Part shown: in pieces, positions 49,559 through 60,586 of the stretch
Position numbering within the stretch: position 1 is the first letter of the stretch
Layout of the letters: each line of letters opens with the position of its first letter
Notes under the pieces: model-generated
Databases searched by the model: none
What the model saw: only the letters and a program-made list of their open reading frames with translations
Told to the model about the DNA's origin: nothing
Position numbers and translations under genes: made by a program
Assembly: GCF_014638095.1 (NCBI RefSeq)
Contig: NZ_BMFH01000001.1
Span: forward strand, 558,001 to 622,000
Length of the DNA stretch: 64,000 nt
Source: Muriicola marianensis
GTDB lineage: Bacteria > Bacteroidota > Bacteroidia > Flavobacteriales > Flavobacteriaceae
Direction: 5' to 3'

Positions 49559-50272
49559 TCAGGTAAGGAGGTTTCCGTTCTCATCCCACCGGGCGATCTC
49601 ACCTCTCTTGCTCTGGTCCACACATTTGGCCAGCCATTCTTCGTCGTAGGATACTCCGTGCTGTTCGAGGACGTCTTCCGGCACCCCGTCCCAGATATTG
49701 GGCATGTTTCCTTTGTAACCCAGATCCTCTATGCCCACCTTGGAGGTGTAGTACCCGGTGAGGGTCAGGTTGCGCATCAAATTAAAGAACTGTATCTCCA
49801 GAGGATGCTCATCCATGGGCACTTCAGAGTCGTAAAAGGCGATCGCATCCAGGATCTCCTTTTGTGAAGCTTCTGGGGTGATTTTGAATTCGGTGCCGTA
49901 GTCCGTGTTGCTTTTATGGTCGAGCCACATAAGTCCGCCCCTGAGGGTCGTCTGCAGTTCCGGAATGTCCTTAGCCATGAACTCGATGAAGTCGGGCACG
50001 CCCGCCTCGGTGGGCCCACCGTTCTCATTGGGGGGAAGGATCAGATTGCTCAGCACTTCAATGGTCTGCAACTCGTGCTCATTAAAGAACTGTTCGGCGT
50101 TGAGTTTGGCGATCTCCTCCAATTCTTCCGGGGTCCGGCCAAAATATTTATCATCCTTCGCGAGCTCCTGGGCGAGGGCTTCCTGTTCTTCGCCCGGCTT
50201 ACAGCCGTGAAGGGCCAATCCGCCGGCAACGGACCCCAACAGGATTGATTTGATACTTTTTCTTCTGTCCAT
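49559..50272 (-). CDS. Gluconate 2-dehydrogenase subunit 3-like Tat lipoprotein
   Basis: 237 residues. The N-terminus MDRRKSIKSILLGSVAGGLA is a twin-arginine signal (RRKSIK), with a possible lipidation Cys soon after (LHGC). The rest matches the gluconate_2-dh3 family: YFGRTPEELEEIAKLNAEQF, EVLSNLILPPNENGGPTEAG and the C-terminal DGVPEDVLEQHGVSYDEEWL. Such small subunits chaperone and export the FAD subunit. The GMC gene ends 3 bp upstream, so they form a complex. As I recall, glucoside 3-dehydrogenases have this composition; that match is inference. Confidence 0.9.
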   Translation of the reverse strand: MDRRKSIKSILLGSVAGGLALHGCKPGEEQEALAQELAKDDKYFGRTPEELEEIAKLNAEQFFNEHELQTIEVLSNLILPPNENGGPTEAGVPDFIEFMAKDIPELQTTLRGGLMWLDHKSNTDYGTEFKITPEASQKEILDAIAFYDSEVPMDEHPLEIQFFNLMRNLTLTGYYTSKVGIEDLGYKGNMPNIWDGVPEDVLEQHGVSYDEEWLAKCVDQSKRGEIARWDENGNLLT

Positions 50273-50275
50273 GGC

Positions 50276-51994
50276 TTAGATATTCTGTTTCTTCAATTGT
50301 TCTACGATATAATCAGATGCCCTCCAGGAAAGGGCCAGGATGGTCCACGTGCAATTCTTGTCGGCTTGTGAAACAAAAGGACCTGCATCCGTGATAAATA
50401 CATTATCTACATCGTGCAGTTGCTGGTATTTATTTACGACAGACCGCTTAGGGTCATCTCCCATCCTGGTGGTTCCTACCTCGTGTATGATCATTCCCGG
50501 GGGTAGCAGGCCGTAATCCTGTTCTTTGGTGGGCGTATCCCCCAGGACCTCCCCTCCCATGCTGTGGATGAGTTCTTCAAAAGTCTCCTGCATGTGTTTT
50601 GCCTGTTTTTTCTCAAAATCAGACCATTGATATTTAAAGCGGAGCACCGGGATACCGAATTCGTCCACCGTGGTCGGATCGATCTCGCAATAATTGTCCT
50701 CCCGGGCAATGGCTTCTCCCCTGCCCCCGAAACCAATCACGGATCCGTAATATTTCTTGACATCCTTCCTGAGGTCCGGACCATAGCCTCCGGTAGGCAG
50801 GCCAAAGAATTTGTTGAAGTCGTTGGGGTTAAAGCCAAAGCCGTAGTTGGGCATGCCTATGCCTCCCCAGACCTCGATATGGTAACCCCGGGGAAAATCC
50901 AGATCCTTGTTGTCAAGCCACCAGGGCGTGTATACATGCATTCCACCTACCCCGTCTTCGTTGTACATTTTCCGGTTCATCAGGCCCGGGATAAATCCGG
51001 CCCGGCTGCTGCCGGTGGAGTCGTGAAGGTATTTCCCCACCAGGTTGCTGCTGTTCCCCAGCCCATTAGGGTGCTGGGCGCTTTTGGAATTGAGCAGGAT
51101 GCGGGCCGAGCTGCAGGCCGATGCCGCCAGCACGACCACCTTTCCTTTCAACTTGTATTCCTTCCTGTCTTCCTTATTGATATAGGATACCCCTGTAGCC
51201 CTGCCCTCTTCATTGGTGGTCACTTCCCTGACCACGGAATTCACGTACAGGTCTATCTGCCCGCCGCTTTTCTGAGCCGGAAATATCAGGCAGGACCCGG
51301 AAGAAAAGTCGGCATACACCTGACAGGCCCTGGAACACTGCCCGCAATAGAAGCAGACCCCCCTCTCATTGTTGATCTTTTTGGTGAGCATGGACATCCG
51401 GGAGGGGATTACGGGAATATTCAGGTTGCGTGCCCCTTTGATATAAAAGAGTTCGTGCAGCCTGGGTTTGGGTGGCGGGAGAAAAAACCCGTCCGGGTCA
51501 TTTGGCAGGCCTTCATTGGTCCCGAAGACTCCAATGAGCTTATCTACCTTATCGTAATATGGTTTTACATCCTCATATCCTATGGGCCAGTTCTCGCCGA
51601 GTCCGTCCACATCCTTATGCTTGAAATCCTTAGGTCCAAAACGAAGGGAGATCCGCCCCCAGTGGTTGGTCCTGCCGCCCAGCATGTGGGAGCGGAACCA
51701 CCAGAAGTTCGTATCGTCTTTCTGAGTGTAGGGCTCTCCTTCGATCTCCCAACCACCGTAAGCCATATCGAACTCACCAAATACCCGTGAAGTACCTGCA
51801 CCCCTCCTGGGGGATTCATAGGGCCATTTGAGCTGGGTCATCTGTTTCGGGTCCGCAGGATCGAAATATGGCCCGGCCTCCACCACGGCGATCTTGAGTC
51901 CGGCATCGGCAAGGACCTTTGCAGACATTCCGCCACCAGCCCCGGATCCGACAATAATGGCATCGTACTGGGTAGCGGTCTCTTTTATTTGCAT
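50276..51994 (-). CDS. GMC family FAD oxidoreductase with a Cys cluster
   Basis: About 572 residues from the ATG at 51994; the frame is open to 52039, but MQIKETATQYDAIIVGSGAG begins at the expected FAD-binding fold. The dinucleotide motif is GSGAGGG and the substrate half ends with HEVGTTRMGDDP and ADKNCTWTILALSW. CFYCGQCSRAC, a CX2CX2CX3C motif encoded at 51323-51355, could hold an Fe-S cluster for passing electrons onward. It has no signal of its own, so it is probably co-exported with the Tat subunit 3 bp downstream. Likely reaction: oxidation of a sugar or glycoside hydroxyl with electrons going to a cytochrome or quinone. The substrate is not readable from sequence. Confidence 0.93.
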   Translation of the reverse strand: MQIKETATQYDAIIVGSGAGGGMSAKVLADAGLKIAVVEAGPYFDPADPKQMTQLKWPYESPRRGAGTSRVFGEFDMAYGGWEIEGEPYTQKDDTNFWWFRSHMLGGRTNHWGRISLRFGPKDFKHKDVDGLGENWPIGYEDVKPYYDKVDKLIGVFGTNEGLPNDPDGFFLPPPKPRLHELFYIKGARNLNIPVIPSRMSMLTKKINNERGVCFYCGQCSRACQVYADFSSGSCLIFPAQKSGGQIDLYVNSVVREVTTNEEGRATGVSYINKEDRKEYKLKGKVVVLAASACSSARILLNSKSAQHPNGLGNSSNLVGKYLHDSTGSSRAGFIPGLMNRKMYNEDGVGGMHVYTPWWLDNKDLDFPRGYHIEVWGGIGMPNYGFGFNPNDFNKFFGLPTGGYGPDLRKDVKKYYGSVIGFGGRGEAIAREDNYCEIDPTTVDEFGIPVLRFKYQWSDFEKKQAKHMQETFEELIHSMGGEVLGDTPTKEQDYGLLPPGMIIHEVGTTRMGDDPKRSVVNKYQQLHDVDNVFITDAGPFVSQADKNCTWTILALSWRASDYIVEQLKKQNI

Positions 51995-52297
51995 AGGGAA
52001 TGAATTATGGATCAGTAGCCAAGGTAAAAAAATAAACAAGACAAAAAATAATCACCTCTAAACGACGGACCTTGATAGTCCACATATACCTTTAAAAGCC
52101 CCTTTGAATCCTATGCGTTTACCGTCAACACAAATGTGGAATTTTGAAAATTTTTGTCTCATCCTGTAAAGGCTTTCACATAATTTTATTAATATTATAC
52201 TTATTTCATAATTTTTTTAACATTTCTTCGAAATCGTTGTAGAAGAATTATGACCCGACTCACGCGAAATCATTAACTAACTAAACGAGACACGATT
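51995..52297. other. Divergent GMC / susC intergenic region
   Basis: 303 bp, strongly AT-rich from 52140 to 52235. For susC the best candidate is TTG (52154-52156), 24 bases, then TAATTTTA (52181-52188), one base off the -7 consensus and with long spacing. It would give a leader of about 100 nt. For the GMC gene no TAnnTTTG is seen. I find no strong hairpin. Confidence 0.3.
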
Positions 52298-55200
52298 ATG
52301 ATTCGACGAATTAACCAACGCGGGATAAAGCCCGTAAAGTGGAGATCTTTATTCCACTCCACTGTAGCAGGGGCTTTTTCTCTGCTCTTGTTTTTTTCGG
52401 TACTACTGCCGAATGCGGCTTATGCTACTGAAGACAGGGCAGAAAGTGTACAACAAACCATTACGGGAACGGTAACAGACGATCTGGGAGCTCCCTTACC
52501 AGGAGCCAACGTACTGGTAAAGGGTACCACGAATGGTACTCAAACCGATTTCGATGGTAACTACACCATCACGGCAGATGCCAATGCGGTTCTGGTCTTT
52601 AGTTATATCGGCTTCGCCAGGCAGGAAGTCCCTGTCAATGGCCGAAGCAGGATAGACGTCCAGATGGCAGAAGATGCCAGCCAGCTCTCCGAGGTGGTCG
52701 TAACGGGGTATGCTGCCCAGACCCGGGGAGATATCACTGGATCCGTGGCATCGGTAGACATAGCCGAAGCTACCAAGGTACCATTGGTGAACGCCGCCGA
52801 AGCCCTCGAAGGTAGGGTTACAGGGGTAACGGTGACCAATGCAGGTACACCCGGTGCTTCTCCTAAAATCGTAATCCGTGGTTTCGGTACCAGCAACAAC
52901 ACCAACCCTCTTTATATCATCGACGGGGTCCAGACGGACAATCCCAATATCCTCAACAGTATTAACCCGGGGGATATTGAGCAGATGAACGTCCTGAAGG
53001 ATGGTGCTGCCGCGATCTATGGGGCAAGGGCCTCCAACGGTGTTGTGATCATCACCACAAAAAGCGGTAAATACAATCAGGCGGAGCCTACGGTAACCTT
53101 TAACGCATATACCGGTGTCTCCAGGGCTACCAACCTGCCCGACCTCCTCAATGTGCAGCAGCACGGGGAGATGATTTTCCAGAGTCTGAGCAATGATGGC
53201 GCTCCGGTGACCCACCCACAATACGGAAGTGGAGCTTCACCAGTGGTGCCTTCAACCGTTCAGGGTTATACCCGGGTGGACTCATATGACCCTATTACAC
53301 GGGCACCCCGGACTGCTACGGTAAACCAGCCTAATGGTACTGATTGGTTCAATGAGATCACCCAGAATGCACCTACTCAGAATTTTGACCTGTCCATCTC
53401 GAATGGTAACGAAACAGGAAGGTATTTCCTCTCTGCCAATTACCTGAACAGGGAAGGTATTTTGAATGATACCGGGTTTAAGCAGGGGATCACCAGACTT
53501 AATTCCGAATTTAAAATAGGAGAAAGAATTACTATTGGGGAGCACCTCAACGCCTCCTTCTCCCGCCAGCAGGAAGGTACGCTGGAAGCCATCAACATGG
53601 CCTACCGCTTTACACCACTGGTTCCTGTCTTCGATGACGAAGGGGATTTTGCCGGATCAGGAGGTCCCGGGCTGAGTAATACCCGGAACCCTGTAGCCTT
53701 GTTATCCAGAGGTTCAGACAACTACAACAAGATCTTCCGGGTATTCGGAGATATTTATTTACAGGCCGAATTATATGAAGGGTTAAGTTTCAAGACCACC
53801 CTCAGTGGAAATATTGAAAATTTCGCCCAGAGAAGATTCCAGGCATTAGATCCCGAATTCATTGAGCCGCTCTCGACCAATACCCTGTTCGAGCAGGACA
53901 TCAACAACTATTCCTGGACCTGGAACAACATCGTCTCATATAATGGTGTATTCGGGGATCACAGCATCAATGCCCTTGCCGGGGTGGAGGCTGTTGAAGA
54001 AAACAGCAAGGGAAAAGGCCTCAGCAGGAATGGATATCTCTTTGAGACTCCAGATTTTTATTTGCTGAGCAATGGTAGTGGTACCCCGAATGTCGACTTT
54101 GCTTTCGACGGCGGGAACACCCTTTTCTCCATCTTTGGTACTGCCAACTACTCCTTCAAAGGAAAATATTTCGCCACGGTAACCCTCAGGAATGATAAGT
54201 CGTCTCGCTTCCTGGGTGATAACCAGAGTCAGACCTTCCCTTCCTTCAGTGCAGGCTGGCTGGTCAGTGACGAAGATTTCTTCCCGCAAGACGGGTTTAT
54301 TAACAGGTTAAGGGTAAAAGCCTCTTATGGTGAACTGGGTAACCAGACCCTGCCCGCCAGTAACCCTACGATCAATATTTCAAACCTTAATGAAACGTTG
54401 GCAAACTACAGTTTTGACGGTAGCAGTATTTCAACAGGTGCCATTCTTAGTCAGGTCGGGAACCCCAACCTGAGGTGGGAAACCAGTGTCACAACCAACT
54501 TCGGTGTGGAAATGGTCATGTGGGACAATGCGCTCACTTTCTCCTTTGAAGTGTTCGACATCGATACCCAGGATTTGATCACACGGGATTTCAGTCTGAT
54601 CAGCACCACGGCCATTGATGCCACCGCACCACTGGTCAACCTTGGAGATATTCAGAATACCGGTTTTGACCTGTCTATTGGCTACAACCATGAAACAGAT
54701 TACGGACTGAACTACGCTATAAATGCCAATATTTCACATTATAAGAACGAGGTGAAAAACCTGATCTCCGACTTCCAGGTAGGTCGAACCGACCTTCGCG
54801 GTGGGGCCGTGACCCGTACAGAAGTGGGTCGAGCCATCTCCGAGTACTACGGTAGAAGGGTGACCGGTTTTGACAGCAACGGACGTTTTACGTATGAGGA
54901 TGTAAACGGTGATGGTACGATCAACGATGAGGACAGGACCTATATTGGTTCACCACATCCTGATTTCACCTACGGTGTGAACCTGAGCATGGGATACAAA
55001 GGATTTGATATGTCAGCCTTCTTCTCCGGTTCAAAAGGAAATGACGCCTACAACTATCAGAAGATCTTTACTGACTTCCCTACATTCTTTGATGGGAACA
55101 GGAGCACCAGGGTACTTGATTCCTGGACGCCCTCGAATACCAACGCTACCCTGCCGGCCCTGAGCCAGACCATCCAGAACGCAGAGACCCAACCTAATTC

Positions 55201-55462
55201 CTATTTCGTGGAAGACGCTTCCTTCCTCAGGTTGAAGAACCTGCAGGTCGGATACACTTTCGATGAAAATATAGCAGGAACCCTTGGTTTGGATATGCTG
55301 AGACTGTATGTACAGGGAACTAACCTGTTCACTATCACGGACTATGAAGGGCTAAACCCTGAAGTAATTTCAACAGATAACTTATCTTTGGGTGTCGATG
55401 GACCAAACCCGGTCTTCCCATTGGCCCAGATACTTACTATAGGTATTAACACAAAATTCTAA
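52298..55462 (+). CDS. SusC/RagA-type TonB-dependent outer-membrane transporter
   Basis: 1054 residues. After a signal region (FSLLLFFSVLLPNAAYATE) comes a carboxypeptidase-regulatory-like domain (ITGTVTDDLGAPLPGANVLV), the TonB-box/plug start SEVVVTGYAAQTRGDITGSV, the plug core NPLYIIDGVQTDNPNILNSI and ASNGVVIITTKSGK, then a long barrel. The last strand is LAQILTIGINTKF. It imports oligomers bound by SusD across the outer membrane using TonB energy. The susD gene is 5 bp downstream. No paired anti-sigma/ECF genes or hybrid sensor were seen in the window, so induction is unclear. Confidence 0.97.
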   Translation: MIRRINQRGIKPVKWRSLFHSTVAGAFSLLLFFSVLLPNAAYATEDRAESVQQTITGTVTDDLGAPLPGANVLVKGTTNGTQTDFDGNYTITADANAVLVFSYIGFARQEVPVNGRSRIDVQMAEDASQLSEVVVTGYAAQTRGDITGSVASVDIAEATKVPLVNAAEALEGRVTGVTVTNAGTPGASPKIVIRGFGTSNNTNPLYIIDGVQTDNPNILNSINPGDIEQMNVLKDGAAAIYGARASNGVVIITTKSGKYNQAEPTVTFNAYTGVSRATNLPDLLNVQQHGEMIFQSLSNDGAPVTHPQYGSGASPVVPSTVQGYTRVDSYDPITRAPRTATVNQPNGTDWFNEITQNAPTQNFDLSISNGNETGRYFLSANYLNREGILNDTGFKQGITRLNSEFKIGERITIGEHLNASFSRQQEGTLEAINMAYRFTPLVPVFDDEGDFAGSGGPGLSNTRNPVALLSRGSDNYNKIFRVFGDIYLQAELYEGLSFKTTLSGNIENFAQRRFQALDPEFIEPLSTNTLFEQDINNYSWTWNNIVSYNGVFGDHSINALAGVEAVEENSKGKGLSRNGYLFETPDFYLLSNGSGTPNVDFAFDGGNTLFSIFGTANYSFKGKYFATVTLRNDKSSRFLGDNQSQTFPSFSAGWLVSDEDFFPQDGFINRLRVKASYGELGNQTLPASNPTINISNLNETLANYSFDGSSISTGAILSQVGNPNLRWETSVTTNFGVEMVMWDNALTFSFEVFDIDTQDLITRDFSLISTTAIDATAPLVNLGDIQNTGFDLSIGYNHETDYGLNYAINANISHYKNEVKNLISDFQVGRTDLRGGAVTRTEVGRAISEYYGRRVTGFDSNGRFTYEDVNGDGTINDEDRTYIGSPHPDFTYGVNLSMGYKGFDMSAFFSGSKGNDAYNYQKIFTDFPTFFDGNRSTRVLDSWTPSNTNATLPALSQTIQNAETQPNSYFVEDASFLRLKNLQVGYTFDENIAGTLGLDMLRLYVQGTNLFTITDYEGLNPEVISTDNLSLGVDGPNPVFPLAQILTIGINTKF

Positions 55463-55467
55463 AAAAA

Positions 55468-57153
55468 ATGAAAAAGAGATTTTTAGTTTATTTATCCTTA
55501 TTCGCTATCATATTTGCTTGTAGCGATGACTTTACCGATGTCCCGGCTATCGGGGCACTCAGTGATCAGACCCTGCAGAATGAGCAAGGGGTGAACCTTC
55601 TGCTTACCGGAGCATATTCTGTCCTTGACGGAATCAGAAACAACCAACCCGGTGCGGACTGGACTGTGAGCGGTGATAACTGGTGGTTTGATGTTCTGAC
55701 AGATGATGCTCACAAAGGGAGTACAGATGGTGATCAGGCTGATCTCTACTTATTGGAGATCTACGATTGGACATCAGGCAATCCTTACTTAGCCGTTTGG
55801 GATGGACGATTCGCCGGGGTGAACCGTTCCAATGCCGTTATCTCTTTGATCAATAAGATCCCTGAAGGCGATTTTACAGCTCAGCTGGCTGAAGCCAGGT
55901 TTTTAAGGGCACATTTCAATTTTGAGTTACAAAAGATGTTCGGAAATGTTCCTTTTATCTCTGTGGAGAATTATGACGCCACGGAGTTCAATCAACCTAA
56001 CTCAGGACCGATCTGGGATCAGATTGAAGCCGACTTTCAGTTCGCGATAGACAATTTGCCAACTTCGCAGGCCGATGTGGGCAGACCTACTTCCTGGGCG
56101 GCTAAAGCCTATCTCGGTAAAGCTCATATGTTCCAGTCTGAATATGCAGCTGCAGCAGCCCTGTTTACTGATGTGATCAACAATGGACCCTATTCCCTCC
56201 TGCCGGAGTTCGTGGATAACTTCCGCCTGGCGGGTGATAACAGTTCGGAATCCATATTTGCTATCCAATTCACCACAGATGGTGGCCAGTCTTTGAACGG
56301 AAACAGGGGAGGTACGCTGAACTTCCCCAACCCGGGACCATTTGGCTCATGTTGTGGATTCTACCAACCTACCATTGACCTGTCTAATGCCTTTAAGACA
56401 GACGGAACCGGGCTACCATTGCTCGACACTTTTAACGACAGTGATATTGCCAATGATTACGGCGTGGAAAGTGCTGATCCTTTCGTCCCTGAGGCAGGGC
56501 CACTTGATCCAAGGATAGACTACACAGTGGGAAGAAGAGGGATTGATTACAACGGTTACGGTACCCATATAGGGAAGGACTGGATACGTGCTAGTTTTGC
56601 GGATATCTCAGGACCCTACCTGCCCAAGAAAAATGTATACTATGCAGGCGAGGGTGCAAATATCGGAACCGGTGGATGGGGACAGCAACATTCGGGAATC
56701 AACTATCATATCATTCGATATGCAGATGTACTCTTGATGGCTGCTGAAGCCGCCGTGGAAACTAATGACCTGGCTACAGCACTGGGTTACGTAAACCAGG
56801 TGCGAAACCGGGCAAAGAACAGTTCGTATGTTCAGAACGAATCAGGAACCGGCGACGCTGCGAACTATCAGATTGAACCTTATGCAAGTTTCCCAGACCA
56901 GGATTTTGCACGTAAGGCAGTGAGGTTTGAGCGAAGGCTGGAACTGGCCATGGAAGGACACCGTTTCTTCGACCTTACCCGTTGGGGAGTCGCAGAAAGT
57001 GTGCTCAATGAATATACGCAGAATGAAGCCCGTGCTATCCCCAATTTCGGAACAAAAGTGGGCACATTTATGTCTAACATGAATATCCTGCCTATCCCGA
57101 TAAACGCAATCGACCTCAGTGGTGGAGTGCTGACACAGAATCCGGGATACTAG
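55468..57153 (+). CDS. SusD/RagB-type surface glycan-binding lipoprotein
   Basis: 561 residues. The lipoprotein signal is MKKRFLVYLSLFAIIFACSD, with lipidation at Cys18. The SusD helical repeat fold is evident: FLRAHFNFELQKMFGNVPFI, PTSWAAKAYLGKAHMF, IIRYADVLLMAAEAAVETND near residue 413 and VRFERRLELAMEGHRFFDLT near residue 485, ending in LPIPINAIDL and LTQNPGY. It caps the SusC barrel 5 bp upstream and binds the glycan. It is followed by a strong terminator at 57174-57205. Confidence 0.96.
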   Translation: MKKRFLVYLSLFAIIFACSDDFTDVPAIGALSDQTLQNEQGVNLLLTGAYSVLDGIRNNQPGADWTVSGDNWWFDVLTDDAHKGSTDGDQADLYLLEIYDWTSGNPYLAVWDGRFAGVNRSNAVISLINKIPEGDFTAQLAEARFLRAHFNFELQKMFGNVPFISVENYDATEFNQPNSGPIWDQIEADFQFAIDNLPTSQADVGRPTSWAAKAYLGKAHMFQSEYAAAAALFTDVINNGPYSLLPEFVDNFRLAGDNSSESIFAIQFTTDGGQSLNGNRGGTLNFPNPGPFGSCCGFYQPTIDLSNAFKTDGTGLPLLDTFNDSDIANDYGVESADPFVPEAGPLDPRIDYTVGRRGIDYNGYGTHIGKDWIRASFADISGPYLPKKNVYYAGEGANIGTGGWGQQHSGINYHIIRYADVLLMAAEAAVETNDLATALGYVNQVRNRAKNSSYVQNESGTGDAANYQIEPYASFPDQDFARKAVRFERRLELAMEGHRFFDLTRWGVAESVLNEYTQNEARAIPNFGTKVGTFMSNMNILPIPINAIDLSGGVLTQNPGY

Positions 57154-57173
57154 GAACAAACCGACCATCCATC

Positions 57174-57205
57174 AAAAACAGGGCATGTTAAATGCCCTGT
57201 TTTTT
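57174..57205. terminator. Intrinsic terminator after susD
   Basis: CAGGGCAT (57179-57186) and ATGCCCTG (57192-57199) form a perfect 8-bp stem with a 5-nt loop, flanked by five A upstream and six T downstream. The A and T tracts let it work on both strands. An ATG at 57185 in this hairpin is in frame with the next gene but is not its start. Confidence 0.85.
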
Positions 57206-57241
57206 GTTTTTTGGCATCATGGCAATGTATATATTTATGGG

Positions 57242-60200
57242 ATGAGAAGAAGTCTGCCCATGCGTTATATTAGTGTTTCCATTGCTTCGGTTTTTCTGTT
57301 ACTGGCCTGCTCAGAAAGTAAGTATAAGATGCCACCCCTGTTCAGGCAACTCAATGAGCAGCATACCGGGATCGCCTTCGAGAATAAACTCACGGAGAGC
57401 GATACCCTCAATTATTTTACCTACGCCTATATCTACATGGGCGGCGGGGTCTCAGCCGGGGACATCAATAACGACGGTCTGGTAGACCTTTTCTTTACAG
57501 GTAATATGGTGCCCAATAAACTCTACCTGAACAAAGGGAATATGCAGTTCGAGGATATTTCGGAGGCGGCAGGCGTTTCAGGAGACGACCGCTGGTATAC
57601 CGGGACCACAATGGCCGATGTAAACCACGACGGACTGCTCGATATCTACTGTTCCGTGGGCGGGCAAAGCGGGAAGCGGATCAACCAGCTCTATATCAAT
57701 AACGGAGACCTCACCTTTACGGAGAGAGCAGCTGAATACGGCCTGGCCGATCCCGGAAACAGCGTACAGGCGACCTTCTTCGACTATGACAAGGACGGGG
57801 ATCTCGATATGTACCTGGCCAACTACCCCCCTACCCGTTTCGACGCACCTAACAGCTTTTACCTCTTTAAGCAGCAGTATCCAAAACCTGTTGAGACGGA
57901 CAAACTTTACCGTAATGACGGAAATACATTTACAGATGTCACCAGGGAGGCAGGGCTCGCCACCTTCGGGCTCTCCCTGAGCGCCACCATCGGGGACCTC
58001 AACCAGGACGGCTGGCCGGATATCTATGTCTCAGACGATTTCTCCACCCCTGACTACCTCTTCATCAACAACCAGGATGGGACGTTCTCCGAAGTGGTAA
58101 GGGAGGTTACCAAGAACACGGCCTTTTACGGGATGGGTGTGGACATTGCCGATTTCAACAATGATGCCCTCCTGGATATCCTGCAGGTAGACATGACAGC
58201 CAATGTCAACCGGCGTTCCAAGGCCAATATGGCGAGTATGAACCCCGACCTGTTCTGGAGTACGGTTAATTCCGGATTTCACTACCAGTACATGCAGAAT
58301 GCTCTTCAACTCAATAACGGCTTGTTACACGATACCCTGCCCGATTTCAGCAATATTTCCAGGCTGGCCGGGGTTTCTTCCACCGACTGGAGCTGGGGAC
58401 CCTTATTTGCAGATCTCGACAATGATGGGTGGAAGGACATCTTCATCTCCAACGGTACACGAAGGGAGATCAACAACCGGGATTTCTTCCTCAACTGGGA
58501 GAGGGAAGGCAGACCCATGGACAACCTCCTGGAACGCTCCCTGGCCATCCCCTCTGAACCCATAGACAACTTTGTCTTCAGGAACAACAAAGATCTCACG
58601 TTCTCACAGGTAAATACGGAATGGGGGATCTCCTTTGAAGGTTTTTCCAACGGGTCAATTTATGTGGATCTCGACAATGACGGCGACCTGGAGATCGTCA
58701 CCAACAACATCGATGATACGGCTTCTGTGTTTGAGAATCTCGGTTCGCCTGGTTATAGTACCCTGAAGCTACGATTCAAAGGTCCCGAACTGAACCCATT
58801 CGGGGTAGGCGTGCAGGTGAGTACCTTACATGAGGGAGAGCAACAGTTCCAGGAAATGACCCTCACCCGTGGTTTTCAGTCCTCTGTAGCCCCTGAATTA
58901 CACTTTGGCTTCGGGAACCTTGAAAAACTGGACAGCCTCCTTGTGCAATGGCCAGATGGGATGGAACAGGTGCTGACGGGTGTCGACCTGAATGCTGCGC
59001 TGACCATAGATTACCGGGATGCAAAACCTGCTTTGGAAAGGGAGAAAACAAATAAAGGACACCTGTTTGCAATGGAAGATCCATCGAAATTGGGAATCGG
59101 CTTCAGGCATGAAGAGAATTATTACAACGACTTCCTGAAAGAGATCCTCCTCCCCCACCAGACCTCCATGTTCGGGCCCGGGATGGCGGTTGGGGACCTC
59201 AACGGGGATGGAGAGGACGACTTTGTGGTTGGGGGCGCCTCGAATCAGCCTTCAGGGATCTATTTTAAAACATCACGAGGCTTTGAAAGACAGGTCCTGC
59301 CCTCTGTCGCCAGAGATAGTGTTTTTGAGGATATGGGCGCCCTTATCTTCGATGCAGACGGGGATGGGGACAACGACCTGTATATGGTCAGTGGGGGGAA
59401 TGAATTTCCCGCCGGATCCGAATTATTACAAGACAGATTATATGTCAATAACGGCAAAGGCCGACTTGAAAGGGCCGTAAGATCTTTACCCTCCATGTTG
59501 AGCAGCGGTTCGCGGGTGAAGGCCGCTGATTTTGACAAGGATGGGGATCTCGACCTCTTTGTGGGAGGCCGGCTTGTCCCCGGACAGTATCCCTTGCCGG
59601 CGGCAAGCTATATTCTGGAAAATGTCAGTACTGCGAAAGGAGGCGCCCTGTTCCGGGATATTACGGACGATATCGCCCCTGTACTCAACGACCTGGGAAT
59701 GGTCACAGATGCCATCTGGACGGATTACGACCAGGACGGGTTATTAGACCTTATGGTTACCGGGGAATGGATGCCCCTGACCGTGTTGAAAAATGAAGGA
59801 GGTACCTTCAGGAATGTGACCGCTGAAACCGGACTGGACAATAGTACCGGATGGTGGTTCAGTATTCAGGAAGGAGATTTTGACGGGGATGGGGACCCGG
59901 ACTACATTGCCGGTAATCTCGGCCTCAATTACAAATACAAGGCAAGCGAGCAGGAGACCTTCGATATCTATTATCACGATTTTGACAGGAGTGGGACTTC
60001 AGACATCGTGTTGAGCTATTTCAACGGAGGCAAAAAATATCCCCTGAGGGGAAGGGAATGCTCTTCCCAGCAAATGCCCGGGATCAAGAAAAAATTTGAG
60101 GATTACGCCTCTTTTTCAACAGCTACCCTGGAGGATGTGTATACAGAGGAGTACCTGGAGGATGCGCTCCATTACCAGGTGACCTCCTTTGCCAGTGTAT

Positions 60201-60586
60201 ATGTAGAAAATACCGGAACAGGGTTTGTGACCCACAACCTGCCCAACCTGGCCCAGCTTTCCAGCATCAATCAGATCCTGGTTGACGACTTTGACGGGGA
60301 TTCCCATCTCGATGTTGTCATAGCGGGCAATCTATACAGCTCTGAGGTGGAAACACCCAGGAATGATGCCAGTAATGGTTTGTTTCTCAAAGGGGATGGA
60401 AAAGGTGGGTTTACAGCCGTCACGAACAGGGAGAGTGGATGGTTCACACCGGGGGACGTAAAAGACATGGCTGAGGTCATCATCGATGGTGATCAGTACG
60501 TTTTGGTGGCAAGAAATAGCGATAGCTTGCAGTTGGTGAGAATCAATTCTTCCGGAAGTCCTGCAATTGCTGCAAGGCTTCCATAG
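57242..60586 (+). CDS. VCBS/FG-GAP repeat lipoprotein with ASPIC/UnbV domain
   Basis: About 1114 residues from the ATG at 57242 (57260 is also possible). The frame opens at 57185, but that lies in the terminator of susD. The lipoprotein signal ([19 protein letters not shown]) lipidates Cys near LLLAC. FG-GAP/VCBS propeller repeats follow, each with calcium-like ligands such as [47 protein letters not shown] and [16 protein letters not shown]. An ASPIC/UnbV domain sits mid-protein ([20 protein letters not shown]), then a second set of repeats. Such proteins often accompany SusCD and may bind glycan or act on it. It overlaps the DUF255 gene convergently by 44 bp. Confidence 0.93.
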   Translation: MRRSLPMRYISVSIASVFLLLACSESKYKMPPLFRQLNEQHTGIAFENKLTESDTLNYFTYAYIYMGGGVSAGDINNDGLVDLFFTGNMVPNKLYLNKGNMQFEDISEAAGVSGDDRWYTGTTMADVNHDGLLDIYCSVGGQSGKRINQLYINNGDLTFTERAAEYGLADPGNSVQATFFDYDKDGDLDMYLANYPPTRFDAPNSFYLFKQQYPKPVETDKLYRNDGNTFTDVTREAGLATFGLSLSATIGDLNQDGWPDIYVSDDFSTPDYLFINNQDGTFSEVVREVTKNTAFYGMGVDIADFNNDALLDILQVDMTANVNRRSKANMASMNPDLFWSTVNSGFHYQYMQNALQLNNGLLHDTLPDFSNISRLAGVSSTDWSWGPLFADLDNDGWKDIFISNGTRREINNRDFFLNWEREGRPMDNLLERSLAIPSEPIDNFVFRNNKDLTFSQVNTEWGISFEGFSNGSIYVDLDNDGDLEIVTNNIDDTASVFENLGSPGYSTLKLRFKGPELNPFGVGVQVSTLHEGEQQFQEMTLTRGFQSSVAPELHFGFGNLEKLDSLLVQWPDGMEQVLTGVDLNAALTIDYRDAKPALEREKTNKGHLFAMEDPSKLGIGFRHEENYYNDFLKEILLPHQTSMFGPGMAVGDLNGDGEDDFVVGGASNQPSGIYFKTSRGFERQVLPSVARDSVFEDMGALIFDADGDGDNDLYMVSGGNEFPAGSELLQDRLYVNNGKGRLERAVRSLPSMLSSGSRVKAADFDKDGDLDLFVGGRLVPGQYPLPAASYILENVSTAKGGALFRDITDDIAPVLNDLGMVTDAIWTDYDQDGLLDLMVTGEWMPLTVLKNEGGTFRNVTAETGLDNSTGWWFSIQEGDFDGDGDPDYIAGNLGLNYKYKASEQETFDIYYHDFDRSGTSDIVLSYFNGGKKYPLRGRECSSQQMPGIKKKFEDYASFSTATLEDVYTEEYLEDALHYQVTSFASVYVENTGTGFVTHNLPNLAQLSSINQILVDDFDGDSHLDVVIAGNLYSSEVETPRNDASNGLFLKGDGKGGFTAVTNRESGWFTPGDVKDMAEVIIDGDQYVLVARNSDSLQLVRINSSGSPAIAARLP

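Noticed and set aside
50564-51790. 408-codon plus-strand frame opposite the GMC oxidoreductase
   Set aside because: The minus strand encodes a complete GMC enzyme; the antisense frame shows no domain and has odd composition.
57185-57241. Upstream ATG extension of the VCBS lipoprotein
   Set aside because: The ATG sits inside the susD terminator and the extension would bury the lipoprotein signal.
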